The notes under the pieces were generated by a model that was not told the DNA's origin, searched no databases, and saw only the letters and a program-made list of their open reading frames with translations. A stretch of 64,000 nt of DNA from Abelmoschus esculentus (lineage: Eukaryota > Streptophyta > Magnoliopsida > Malvales > Malvaceae): assembly GCA_035048815.1 (NCBI GenBank), contig JAUCBN010000036.1, forward strand, positions 3,420,001 to 3,484,000, given 5' to 3'. Positions 48,912-60,003 of this stretch are shown in pieces. Within the stretch, counting starts at the first letter, position 1. Each line of letters begins with the position of its first letter. The position numbers and the translations under genes are program-made.

Positions 48912-50195
48912 ATGGAGAAAGGGAAGAGATCGGGGAAGAAGGTGAAGTATAAGCTGGTGGAATACCACTCATTGCCTGCATATTTGAAGGACAACGAGTA
49001 TATTATCGGTCATTACCGATCAGAATGGCCGATGAAGCAGCTGTTTCTCAGCGTCTTCTCAATCCACAACGAGACTGTAAATGTTTGGACGTAAGTTTTG
49101 TTCACCCTTAACCTGTTCGGACAATGGAACATGTTGTCGCATGTTCGTACTATGATCATGTTAAAAGGAGTAACACCATTATTAACTTGTACAGGCATTT
49201 GATCGGCTTCTTCATTTTCCTTTCCCTTACCATATACACTGCAATGAAGATTCCAACAGTTGATTTGCACAAATTGCATTCTGAGATCATAACATGCCTG
49301 CCTTCGTTATCGAATGTGTCTGTTCTATACAAACTCAGTGATGAGATAAAGACTAATCTCCCGTCGCTCTCCGATGTCGGCGAACTTCTGTATAATTGTT
49401 TACCTGAGCGTTTCTCCTCTAGGAATCTATCAACTGTATGTGTTCTGGTAACATTTTAATGTTAATGTTTTAAGATGTCATGTCATGCCTTGTTATTAAC
49501 TGTAGGTTAAGATGTTGCTTCTTTTATTATTTATAATTGCAGAGAAGTATGAAGGAGGATGTGGAAAGCATAATAGCGCCATTGATGGTCGGACCGATAA
49601 CTCGGTGGCCGTTTTTCACCTTCTTAGGCGGTGCCATGTTTTGCCTATTAGCTAGCAGCGCGTGCCACCTCCTGTCGTGCCACTCCGAGCGCCTATCGTA
49701 TATCGTTCGCAGGCTAGATTATGCCGGTATCGCTGCCCTTATATCAACTTCCTTTTATCCACCTGTGTATTACTCCTTCCTATGTGATCCATTCTTTTTA
49801 AACCTCTACTTGGGATTCATAACCTCCTCGGAGTTGCAACGATCGTGTTTTCGTTCTTACCAAGGTTCCATCGACCCGAATTCCGAACCCTTCGTGCATC
49901 CCTCTTTTTCGGCATGGGGATGTCTGGTGTAGCACCGATTGTTCACAAGCTTATCTTGTTCTCCCACCAACCCGAGGCCCTTCAAACGACCTGGTACGAG
50001 ATTTTGATGGGGATACTGTATGGTGCTGGAGCATTAGTGTATGCAACAAGAATACCAGAGCGGTGGATGCCGGGGAAATTCGACATTGCCGGGCATAGTC
50101 ATCAGCTATTCCACATCTTGGTTGTTGCAGGGGCATACACTCATTACCGTGCGGGTCTAGTTTACCTCAAATGGAGAGATCAGCACGGATGTTAA
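48912..50195 (+). CDS. Heptahelical PAQR/ADIPOR-like membrane protein, apparent 1-bp frameshift
   Basis: Exons 48912-49090, 49195-49435 and 49543-50195 (GT-AG, phases agree). The N-terminus is cytosolic (EYHSLPAYLKDNEYIIGHYR), then SIHNETVNVWTHLIGFF at TM1, SSACHLLSCHSE (first zinc-ligand His) in TM2, and further TMs. The C-terminal motif AGHSHQLFHILVVAGAYTHY carries the other zinc-ligand His residues. This matches plant HHP proteins, relatives of adiponectin receptors linked to ABA, osmotic and sterol responses. Near 49820-49830 the frame changes: the upstream frame ends ...LYLGFIT and then runs to a stop at 49932, while the homologous LLGVATI continues one frame back, as if one base were missing. 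Uncorrected, the product loses the later TMs and two zinc ligands. This is a real disabling mutation or a sequence error. Confidence 0.88.
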
Positions 50196-50811
50196 ACAAG
50201 TGAGTTTTTGAATAGAGAGGATTCCTCTATAAGTATGTTTCTTAGTGGTAGACGTAGAGGGAATGGATGAATACAGTTGTCTAACTGTCTTGTCTTGTGT
50301 TCAATTCAACCTATTGTCACCAACGTATATGATTCTTCAAAAAATATTCTAAAATTGGAGAACAATCCAGTTTCAACATTAATATATGCTATGAAAATGG
50401 AAATAATTACACAGTAAATTTCATGCACAACATCTATTTTTCCATGTTTCAGACAGTTTTCTAGTTCTGTAATGAAGATGTTCTTTCTCTACATTGATGA
50501 ACTGTCCATGGCAGACATGATAGAGAAGAACAAAAATGTATGAACGTATGTGCTTTTGTTTTGTTGAGAATTGAATCTTGCTTTAATCAACTGAATTAGA
50601 AAATATTAACTCGGTTCATTTAAAAACTTGTATAATAGTTCAAACTGAGTATACTCCCCTAATGGTCAGAGGTGCTCATGAGTCATGAGGGAGGTCCTTG
50701 TGTCTGACGTGTCATTGGGCCTATTTTGGGCCTATTGTTAAAAAATTATTAGATGAACACGATTTATTATGTCTTATATGATTTTACATTCAGTTAATAA
50801 GGTTTGTATAT
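50196..50811. other. 3' UTR and intergenic DNA
   Basis: PAQR 3' UTR to about 50.55 kb, then a partial MITE-like piece (50735-50811: AAAAATTATTAGATGAACAC...) resembling 11232-11335. Confidence 0.5.
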
Positions 50812-50820
50812 TTTATTTTT

Positions 50821-51631
50821 GGCATAAAGATAATTTTAACCCTTAACGTTTATAGTTTTTGTCGTTTTGGCCCTTATTTTTTTTTTGAGATAAATTTAGC
50901 CCTTAACCTATATCTTTTTGACAAATAGCTTATTTTTTAACTAGCTTGGTGACTGGACCGTTAAAAACTTAACGATGATATATATAGAATATAATTTTAA
51001 ATCACATGGAATATAACCTATCAAATACATATATATATATAGAATATAATTTTATTCTAATATAAAATATAAAATAATTAAAATAAAAATAAAATATTAA
51101 AAAATAATTAATTCTAAAATAAAAGATTATTAAACATTCTTAACCCTAATTACGATAAAATCAAAATCTTATTCGAATTGTGTTTATATTTTTTATTATA
51201 TTTTTTATATTTGAATTGTGTTTATATTTTTTTATTATATTTATTCTAAAATAAAAATATAAATACAATTCGAATAAAATTTTGATTTTATCGTAGTTAG
51301 AGTTAAGAATGTTTAATAATCTTTTATTTTAGAATTAATTAATTTTTAATATTTTATTTGAATTTTAATCGTTTTATATTTTATATTAGAATAAAATTAT
51401 ATTTCATATATATATATATATATATTTGATAGGTTACATTCCATATCATTTAAAATTATATTCCATATATATATCATCGTTAAATTTTTAACGGTCCAGT
51501 CATCAAGCTAGTTAAAAAATAAGCTATTTGTTAAAAAGATATAGGTTAAGGGCTAAATTTATCCCAAAAAAAGAATAAGAGCCAAAACGACAAAAACTAT
51601 AAACGTTAGGGGTTAAAATTATCTTTATGCC
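50821..51631. mobile_element. Mutator-type foldback element, 811 bp
   Basis: Almost the whole element is a single inverted repeat of about 400-base arms. Both ends read GGCATAAAGATAATTTTAAC from outside in, with perfect agreement. It is flanked by an exact 9-bp duplication, TTTATTTTT, at 50812-50820 and 51632-51640. The arms carry matching blocks (GTTTATAGTTTTTGTCGTTTTGG; CTAGCTTG and CGGTCC; an (AT)n run). No coding capacity. The high arm identity points to a fairly recent insertion or ongoing arm homogenisation. Confidence 0.92.
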
Positions 51632-51640
51632 TTTATTTTT

Positions 51641-53262
51641 TAATGTGAATTTTTTTATGTTAATAAGAAGTGATGGTTATTTGAAAATTAAAACGAGATA
51701 AATGAATCTTATTGTAGTGTTAACTAAATCCATATAATAATCTTTTCATTGCAATCCTTCGCCCTTTTTAATACTCAACACTAAAAAATTAAATTATAGA
51801 TCATTGTCTTAAATTTTAAAACTATAAACTTTAATAAAAATAAAATCATACCTTTAATTTTTTAAACTTTAACCTGACCTTAATTTTTTTTTTTAATATA
51901 AGAATATATATGATGAAAAAGACAACTTTATCCCGTACAATCTGTCAACTTCAAGTTGGATACCGTATAATAATAATAATATCAAAGGCCAGGAATTTTA
52001 CGGAAGATATTTTCTCTATGGATTTTGACATAAAGTTTTGTTAAATTTTAAGACAACTTTAAATGAACATTAATATATTTTAAAAGAAAAAAATAATATC
52101 TTTTGAAACAAAGATACTTATTTGATACCTTGAATTTAGTCAATAATATCTCCGTCAAAAGCTGTTTTAAAAAGAAATCTTTATAATCTTTTTAAAATTT
52201 AACAATTAAATTAATTTTTTTTAATTTCACCCATATTTTTATGGGTATTAATATATACGAGATTTGGTTTAAATGTTGTGAAGATAATGCTAGATTATAT
52301 AAGTTGGTTGATTTAATGGCATCCTACTTTAGTAGGATCGAGGGTCGATAATCGATAATACTCGATGTTCACTTACGTTTGTTTATCATTATAATAAATT
52401 AACTCTATTTTTTAACAGATAGATACAAATAAAAATTATATTTGTTTAGTTACTTATGTTTATTTGTTTTACCTATTATAATTAATGAATGAACATTAAC
52501 ATTAGTACCATTATTCGTGTTTGTTTGATTGATTTAAAAGCCTAGGTGTAATAATAGGGTAAAAATCATCTATCTCTTTATCATATCTCAATTTATGCCT
52601 CCTATTAAAATTTTTTTAAAAAATAAATTTTAGACTCTAACTCTTATTTTTTATATTCTAAATCCTAAATCCTAGACCCTAAAAAATACACCATACTCGT
52701 AATTCCTTAACCTCTAACTATAACCCATAGCCTTAAACCTTTTAATTTAAAACGAAGGTACAAATAAAAGAAAGAGATAAATAATTTTCGCCCGTAATAA
52801 TAACATTAAAAAAACAGGACCACTAAATTATGACAAACTCATTACATTGACTAAATCTCAAATTGTAAACTAGTAGAGGTTCCAAAATCAGAATTGAAAT
52901 TGGTACTTCGATAAATCCTTGACTTTGAGCTTCCCATCCCAACATCTTGTCATATCTGAGTTACTAGCTTACCCTACATTTCTTGGTATGAGATTCCATA
53001 CTTTGTAGGGTAGAGCCCTTGCATGTGGTCTACCCATTTTCCAGGACATGTTGACTTGAAGGAGCGAACTTACGGTCCACACCGACTCCATTTATGGGTT
53101 CAGCAGCTGAAAGACACGGCTACTTTCTCCAACTGCAACCCAAAAGCATTGAATCCGGTTTGTTATCAGATACAAGAAATAAGGGTGTTGACCTCGTAAG
53201 GGTTGGTTGCAATGGAAATTTTACATACTTGTCATACTCCCAAGTCTTAATGGATTTCAGTC
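51641..53262. other. Intergenic DNA
   Basis: AT-rich DNA, degraded TTCGTTTATTT-type repeat (52380-52530) and a telomere-like-core element (52551-52795). The 52.88-53.26 kb stretch is less AT-rich, with an unrecognised open frame (53094-53306) whose end lies inside the next MITE; I see no family in it. Confidence 0.5.
52551..52795. repeat. Dispersed element with CCCTAAA-like core, copy 6
   Basis: Starts GGGTAAAAATCATCTATCTC, has TATGCCTCCTATTAAAATTT, then degenerate CCTAAATCCTAGACCC units, and ends AGAGATAAATAATTTTCGCCC. The blocks are collinear with 17238-17460. Confidence 0.65.
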
Positions 53263-53468
53263 GAGAGGTTATATATCATGGAACTTATTTACTACGTCAT
53301 TTGTAATCCATACAATCAGGTTCGTTCACTTTAAGTAACTATACTACTCACTCACCTATTACAAATAAGAAAAAGAAGATGATTTATCTTAAAAAATATG
53401 AGATAAATGAATCTAATTGGTTGGGACCACGGATGACGTAGTGAAATGGGTTCATGATATAATTTCTC
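53263..53468. mobile_element. Mutator-like MITE
   Basis: About 206 bp. The left end GAGAGGTTATATATCATGGA pairs with the complement of the right end GAGAAATTATATCATGAACC, continuing through ACTACGTCAT and CCA-CAAT blocks. Flanking 9-mers ATTTCAGTC and CTTTCATAC agree at 6 of 9. Same family as the elements at 1958, 11366 and 17001. Confidence 0.72.
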
Positions 53469-54048
53469 CTTTCATACAGATCCTTAAATCTAGTTGTTTA
53501 GGTCGACTCCATCGATATGGATACCAATTCTATAGGAAATGTAAAAGGGGATTCAGGCACTAGGCTTGTTATGATGAGAAATCAAGGGCGATTCAAAAAT
53601 TTTAGGTACCCTGTACAATTTATTAAAATATGATCCTTAGAAATAATTGTTCACAATTTTTACTAGTTTTAAAAATGTGGCCCTTAAAAACAATTATCCG
53701 TTTTTAGAGCTCTTGTACCGTAGCTTTTATTATGTCTGTCCAGAATTTCATTAATTTTATAAAAACAATGGTAGTAGGCATTAAAACTTTATAATCAATT
53801 TATTAACCTCCCGAAATACAAAATGCCACCTTCCAACTCCGAATTCCAATGGAAAGGTTAAACTTCCATATCAGTACATTAAGATTTTGAACATACATAC
53901 ATAATCCGTCAATCGACAACAAATAAAATATCAATATAACAGGTAAAGTTCTCAAACACCAACCAGAAAACCAGACCTACAATCGAGGATCGAGACAAAG
54001 AAACTAATCAAATGTCTCCTTACAAGTTTCACTGGGAAATACAACAGC
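53469..54048. other. Intergenic DNA and 3' UTR of the basic protein gene
   Basis: No gene; the part from about 53.8 kb to 54048 is the likely 3' UTR of the minus-strand gene. Confidence 0.5.
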
Positions 54049-54501
54049 TTAGAAGAAAACAGTTTTTTTCTTTATAACACCATAACTCCTGCTCCTGGAG
54101 AAAACACCAGTCTTAACTTCGATACGATCTTCATCTTCAAACTCACAAGGCTTATCTTCATCAATCCTCCCAATACCAACACCGTGATACCGCCTTCCCG
54201 GCTGTTTTCCATGAAGCTCCAACTCCAACCGGACCTTGTTGCGTAAACTCCTGGTGGAAGCAGCTCGAATGAGTTCCCTCAAGTCATCATCCCCGTTTCT
54301 CGACTTTATTGTGCCGACACTATAGCTCCTCGACAAACCATGAACTTGTCCCGTAGGGCAGCCCATGACGGTGCCAAAGCTCATCCGTTCGGAGTATTCT
54401 ATCATGCTTTTTATGTATAAATCCCTGGCCTTCATCAGGATCCTGATGGGCGCCTTTACATATCTGCTCAGTCTGCTTTCTCTGCTAACCTTCTTGCTCA
54501 T
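54049..54501 (-). CDS. Small plant-specific conserved basic protein
   Basis: A 150-residue single-exon frame. I chose the ATG at 54501 (MSKKVSRESRLSRYVKAPIR) because the longer frame upstream reads as hydrophobic UTR translation. Visible features: a basic N-terminus with KAPIRILMKARDLYIKSM (about residues 14-31), predicted amphipathic helix; MSFGTVMGCP (about 38-47); SRSYSVGT; and a mirrored C-terminal SRSRSYGVIKKK. Plants have a family of short proteins with this KAPxRxLxKARDxYxxSM start, without known biochemical role. No membrane segment or catalytic motif is seen. Confidence 0.8.
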   Translation of the reverse strand: MSKKVSRESRLSRYVKAPIRILMKARDLYIKSMIEYSERMSFGTVMGCPTGQVHGLSRSYSVGTIKSRNGDDDLRELIRAASTRSLRNKVRLELELHGKQPGRRYHGVGIGRIDEDKPCEFEDEDRIEVKTGVFSRSRSYGVIKKKTVFF

Positions 54502-54990
54502 GTTGCTGCCAGTTTCCACCAACACAGAAATCAAGAGAAAAAGAAAAATTGAGAAGCAATGGAACCAAAGATATAGATTGTCTGAAAGCTGGATAGGTGT
54601 GAGAGGAAAACAGGGTTTATAAAGAAGGTGACTGAGCACTATAAACAGAGGAGGGGACAATATTTATATGTATCTTTAACAATTCAATCCTTACATTTGG
54701 CACGAAATCAATGGATATTTGTATAGCACAAATGTGTCTTCATATACCAAAAAATATTCAAGTATATTCCTACTTGTGTTTCAAATGAGTGTGCCACTTT
54801 GTTATTATATGGTTGAAATCCATTTTATGAATAATTAATCCGGAAATATATGATAGGGTTGATTGTTGAAATCCATGTCATGATTTTTTTTATCATGTTT
54901 GTCAGATTTTTAAAAATATTAATTTATAGGATAAGTTATATTTAAGATTATTTAATTATAAGTTTGAAAACAATCAATAATTCTAATAAA

Positions 54991-55167
54991 CTAATAAAGA
55001 TTGGTCCAAATGGTAAGTAGTTTTGTTTCGCTTAAGTAAATTTTAAGTTCGAGATGTTGTGTACGAAAAAATTATGTTGGAAGACTTACTCACCAAAGCT
55101 AGGTGTGTGATGCAGGTCGATCTGGATTAATCAAGGCTAGACCCTAAAACCAGAAGAACAGTAAAAA
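54991..55167 (+). mobile_element. SINE-like retroposon with 15-bp target duplication
   Basis: A 177-bp segment ending in an A-run and flanked by a perfect 15-bp duplication, AATAATTCTAATAAA, at 54976-54990 and 55168-55182. Near the 5' side are an A-box-like AAATGGTAAGTAG and, about 35 bases on, a B-box-like AAGTTCGAGATG, the spacing of a tRNA-derived pol III promoter. It has no coding capacity. Confidence 0.8.
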
Positions 55168-55182
55168 AATAATTCTAATAAA

Positions 55183-55796
55183 AATTATTATTATTATAAA
55201 AGAAAAAGATTCAAGCGATAAATATTTTTAATTAATACTCTTATCATATTTTTAAATTTTTTATTAAATCTTTTAAAATTATTATAATTTTTAATTAAAT
55301 CTTTAAAATTTTTGAATATTTTAGTTTAAAACTCCAAATCTTTTAAAAAAATTAAGTTACCTCAAATCACTTTCCCAAAATCTTGTCCTCGTATATATTT
55401 ATTTGTTTTCGACAAGCAACTGATCTTCATTTTTTTTCTATTATTTCATTTTTATCATTTTATCATATTGTTTTAGTTTAACATCAAAAAGGTATATTTT
55501 AAACAAATTTAAAAATCATATTTAATCAAGCAACTGATTTTCTTACCTTTAGAATTCACATATGATAAACGTAAATTTTAAATTCATATTTAATCTAACA
55601 CAAATTAAACTTATGTAAACCAAAAAATTATATTTTTTTAATTTTCTTTAAAAATATTGTTTATCTAAATAAAAAATAAAAAGAGAATATTTTGCAAAAT
55701 ATATATTTTTTCCCTAGAAAAAATGGCATAGGAATAAACCCCTTAATACCTTGAGAGCATAAAAACGATATCGTTTAAGGCTTGTGACGCCACCTT
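55183..55796. other. AT-rich intergenic DNA
   Basis: No feature seen other than AT-rich sequence up to the left edge of the hAT-like element. Confidence 0.5.
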
Positions 55797-58459
55797 TAGG
55801 GATATAAAAAGCTGACCCGACCTGAAAATCTGCCTGAAACCTGTTTGAGTCAGAACTTGGTTTGATTCGGGTATGTAATCTGTATCCGACTGTTGTTGAC
55901 CCAAACCCTAATTGGACTTGTTACTGTAGTAACCGAACCCGAACTGTATCCGGCCGAAAATGACTTGAACCTGATTTCAACATGTTACTGTAAACCTGAA
56001 ACCCGACCTGTATCCGACTGAAACAAACCTGAGCCCGAGTCTGACCTGACAGATAACCGATATTACACGACTGAATCGACCTGAGACCTGATTTTACCCG
56101 ACCTATTTTGAACTCGACATGTTTGGAACTCGACCTGATAAATGACTTGACCTGTTATTGACCTGAACTAATATTAACAAAACTTAATATTTATATGACA
56201 TATAATTAAATATATCTCTAATTTGAAGAATTTAAAATATTAATAAATATAACTAGGCTTAAAAAAAATAGAATTAGACATGAGAATTGATTTAGGATTA
56301 ATATTTAAATATAATATTACATATTTAATTAAATTAATTTATTTACTATTTTATTTAATTTTAATATATTTAATGTTAATTATAATTTTAAAATAATATT
56401 TCATTAAAATTATATATTATATATTAAAGTATATTATATATTATATATTAAAGTATATTATATTATATATTACATATAATACATTAATACATAAAATATA
56501 TTATATATATAAGTATATAATATATACATATATTATATATGTATATCATATATTAATGTATATTATATATATATATTAATATATAAATCTAGTATCTATA
56601 CATATATATAAATAATAAGTATACATATTTTAATATTATATATATATGTATAAATACCATAATAAATATACATATATTTTTATTAAATATTTCAAGTTAA
56701 AAAAATAATACTTGATTTAATTTTTAAAATAAATTTAAAATTAAAATTTTGAAGTAAAATTTTTTATTTTAGGGGAATGAGAAATTCTTGATTTTAGCGG
56801 GGAGGGGGAATTTGAATTTAACCGGGTGGGGGTGAGGCGGGAAGGAAATTTGGGTGGGGTACGGAAATTTGGGGGGAGACGGGAGGGAAATTTAGGGAGA
56901 AAAAATTGATTTTAGGGTGTTAATTATATTTAAATTTGAGGGAGAGATCTAAATTTTTAATTATAAAGTATATTAGTATGTATATATTATATTATTATAT
57001 ATATATAATATAGTATTTATATAATATATATTTATATAGTATTAATATAATATTTATAATATGATATATATTATATATACATTAAAAATTAATATACATG
57101 TATAATATATGTAATGTATAATACATACACATATAACATACATATATAATGTACTAATACATACTAACACATGTGACATATTAACATACATATATAATAC
57201 ATGTACTAAAATTAATATACATATTAATAAGAATCTCTACTTTTATAGCACGTTTTCTGTCTTTGTGACACGTTTTCTTCTGTCTTTGTGACATGTTTTC
57301 GTTTTATGGTTTGATTCATCTGCTCTTGTGGCACGTTGCAACATACCCTAGCGATCGATTGTTGTTTGTCGGTGGTTTGATTTATCTGCTCTTGTGGTTT
57401 GATTCAATCGATACTAGTTTCTGATTTATATTTCTGTCGATGGTCTTTCGAAAAGTTATATCCCCACTTCAATTGATGGTTGTTTGCCGATGGAATCAGT
57501 CTTGTGTAGCGATGCTTTTTACATGACAGCTTGGATCGTCTATGTAACGATCCGAATTCTCGGATTAGTGTGTCGGATTAACTCGTTATGTTGGGCCTCG
57601 GGTTTAGGCTCGGGTTTGTTTGGTTTGGGCCTTGTTGGGCCATAGGCTTGTTGGGCTTGGTTGTGGAGGGAGGGCATTTTTGTAAATGTCTAAAAGTGAA
57701 GACAAGAGGGAGGAGGGGTTTTTAATTCTCTGCAGAGAATGACTTCATTCTCTTCTCTTTTTTCTTCATCCTCCACTACCTTTGAAGCAAGAAAAGAGGA
57801 GTGTAAAGGTAAGATCTTTCAAGTTTTGTAATCTCATTTTGGTGTTAGAGGAAGTTTTGTGGGGCTGACAAGGATCTTTTAAACAAGGTAAGAATTGATA
57901 GTTTTGGTGAAGGTGAGGTTTTAATGAGGGTTTAAGGTTCAATCTGAGTTTTGGATTTCGAGGAGTTCTTTCTTCGTTTAGAGCAAGTTTTCAGCTTTAG
58001 AAACATTCCTAAGCTTAGTCTAATGGATGGTTTTAACTCTTCTTGTAGAGAATGAGGTTGGAGCTTCTTCCCATAGGAGTGACAAGGAGAAAGCTTGAAG
58101 AGTGGTTAGAGGACGTTTTGCTGCTGTTTTGCTAAGAGGTTGGTACTCTCAACTCTTCTAATTATTTTGCATATCATGGTAGAAGCATTCATATAGGTTT
58201 GGTGCATGTGTATGCTTGGTTTGAGCTTGGTATGTGTTAATGGTGGAATCCGTATTAATGTGATTGAGGGTTAGAAATTGGTGTTAAAACACTCTAAACA
58301 TCATTAATATTGAGTAGGAACACTTTAGGATCGATTAGATTAAGTTTGGGGTTGAAAATCTAGAAATTCTAAGTGTAAAACCGTCCTTAGTGCAGGGGGT
58401 ACCGATACTCGGGCTACCGGTATCGATACCCATGAGTATATTTTGGCTTGTTGTCCAGG

Positions 58460-58695
58460 GGTATCGAACCATGCTTCGATACTGAGGGTTCTAGAAACCT
58501 TTTGGTATCGAACCCTGTTTCGATACCGAGGATTCCAGAAACTTTTTGGTATCGAACCATATTTCGATACGAGTCCCCCCTTTCTGTTGCCTTTTGAAGT
58601 GGTCAACGGTATCGAACCCCGTTTCGATACAGAGGATTCCAAAAATTTTCTGGTATCGATACCTGTATCGAAACAGTCCTCCCTTCTTTTGTTGA
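58460..58695. repeat. 44-bp tandem repeats with GGTATCGA/TCGATACC palindromes inside the LTR
   Basis: Units start at 58460, 58504, 58548, 58608 and 58652 (44-base steps apart from one of 60). Each holds GGTATCGAACC...TTCGATAC, which can form a stem, followed by GAGGATTCCAGAAA. GGTATCGATACC-type variants flank the array (58398-58435 and 58712-58740). Confidence 0.85.
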
Positions 58696-59029
58696 CTTTG
58701 ACTTTGGGCAGGTGGTATCGGTACTGGTATCGATACCCATGTGTAATTTGGTTAAGTTTGAATAGAGTTTTGGGGCTCGGTGATCTTAATAAATAATTAC
58801 TCTAATCTAGAAGCTATGAAATGAATTATCGAACTAAGATTGATAATTATAACCCCGAAAGACTTAAGTATGATAAGGATTAATATGTCTCGTTGTGATA
58901 GATCCTAGGTGGATCGTTTGTGTGGGTTAAGTCCTTTGTGTTGGAAATCCGGATATCCATAAGTGTTGCAACACGTTGAAGGTCATCCGATGTAACATGC
59001 CGGGTGATGATTGAAGACTTTTATTCTGA

Positions 59030-59165
59030 GTGTTGGGCGGCCTCACTCGAAGATGTTCGATATAACATTCCGAGCATAGGGTTGGTTGGGCGGCCTCCAC
59101 CCTTTTCTGAACGTTGGGCGGCCTCGTTCGAAGATGTCCGATGTAACATTCCGGGCATAGGATTT
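59030..59165. repeat. Two-unit 80-bp direct repeat in the LTR
   Basis: GTTGGGCGGCCTC followed by TCGAAGATGT and TAACATTCCG, then GCATAGG, occurs at about 59032 and again at about 59113. Degenerate GGGCGGCCTC copies also occur at 59090 and 59168. Confidence 0.8.
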
Positions 59166-60003
59166 GAGGGCGGCCTCAATCCTGAGTGTAGGATCCCGAT
59201 GCTGTGTGGACGCGGGCCTCGCTCTTGTGTGTTGACTTATATGATTGTATATGCTGTGTGCGATAGTATACATTCATTTATGCCATGTGATAGGCAAGCA
59301 TGCTAGACCTTCATACCATGCATGTGATTTATATGTCATGCTTTACTGCTTTGATATGCATGATGTTGGCCGAGTTTGGCGTATCCACTAAGCTTGTGTG
59401 GCTCAGCGTTCGAAATCTATTTTCGTGCGTAGGTTAGGTGGAGCGGGATTCGAGGAGCACCATCAAGGTTTGGACTTTCAGCATCGGCCGTGTTGTCAGA
59501 GTACAGTTACTAGATGTAGTGGGCTTAGTACTATGTCGAACCCTATATGTATTGTAACTCTGTTATTTTATTTGGGTCGAATGTTTTTAAAATAGTCTGT
59601 AATATATTTTGGAGCTCCGATTTACTTTGAATTATTTTGGGCTTGTTTTAATTTAAGTGGACTATCTAAGTGGTTTTGGACTTTACGTGATTTTTATTAT
59701 TGGACTTTTAAAAGAAATTTTGAAATATGGGTTTTGGGTCGGAGGCCCATTGTGACATCCGGGTCGGGTGTTACAGTCTATAACTCTTTCCTTCTTTATG
59801 CGTCTCGTTTGGACAAAGACAAGGAGATTCAAGAAGCTTCTGAATTTTATTGGTATGCTTAATTCTATAAGAATTTTAATTTCTCTGTTTTTTTAGTTGT
59901 AAAATGGTTGGATTGTTTAATCCAGTTTTTTCACTTCTTGAAGACGATGTAATTATAATTTTTTATGGATTTAATAAAATTTAGTAGTATTTGTCAAAAA
60001 AAA

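Larger units (their letters stand above)
57543..59775. mobile_element. Solo LTR of a Gypsy-type retrotransposon, 2.2 kb
   Basis: Begins TGTAACGATCCGAA and ends GGGTCGGGTGTTACA (TG...CA, with imperfect TGTAAC/GTTACA inverted tips). It is flanked by a perfect 5-bp duplication, GTCTA, at 57538-57542 and 59776-59780. It has no internal domain, primer-binding site or polyprotein, so it is a solo LTR made by LTR-LTR recombination. The length of about 2.2 kb and the termini fit chromovirus (Tekay/Del-like) LTRs. Open frames inside (58340-58796, 59004-59306) are LTR repeats, not genes. Confidence 0.92.
57228..60003 (+). mobile_element. Poly(A) retroposon with perfect 15-bp target duplication, split by a solo LTR
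   Basis: Flanked by an identical 15-mer, TAATATACATATTAA, at 57213-57227 and 60004-60018, and ending in an A-run after ...TTTAATAAAATTTAGTAG, as in LINE-type target-primed insertion. After removing the nested LTR and its duplication the retroposon is about 538 bp. A short open stretch across the interruption (MTAWIVYN...YASRLDKDKEIQEA) is not recognised. It may be a 5'-truncated LINE or a retrocopy of a cellular transcript. Confidence 0.75.

Noticed and set aside
49800..49850. Short intron as an explanation of the PAQR frame change
   Set aside because: Homologous residues are contiguous on both sides of the frame change, leaving no room for an intron; a one-base indel is simpler.
53094..53306. 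70-codon plus-strand frame
   Set aside because: It ends inside a MITE, shows no recognised motif and has no supporting splice or promoter context.
58340..59595. Open frames of 65-117 codons on both strands
   Set aside because: They lie inside the solo LTR and derive from its tandem repeats; LTRs do not encode the polyprotein.
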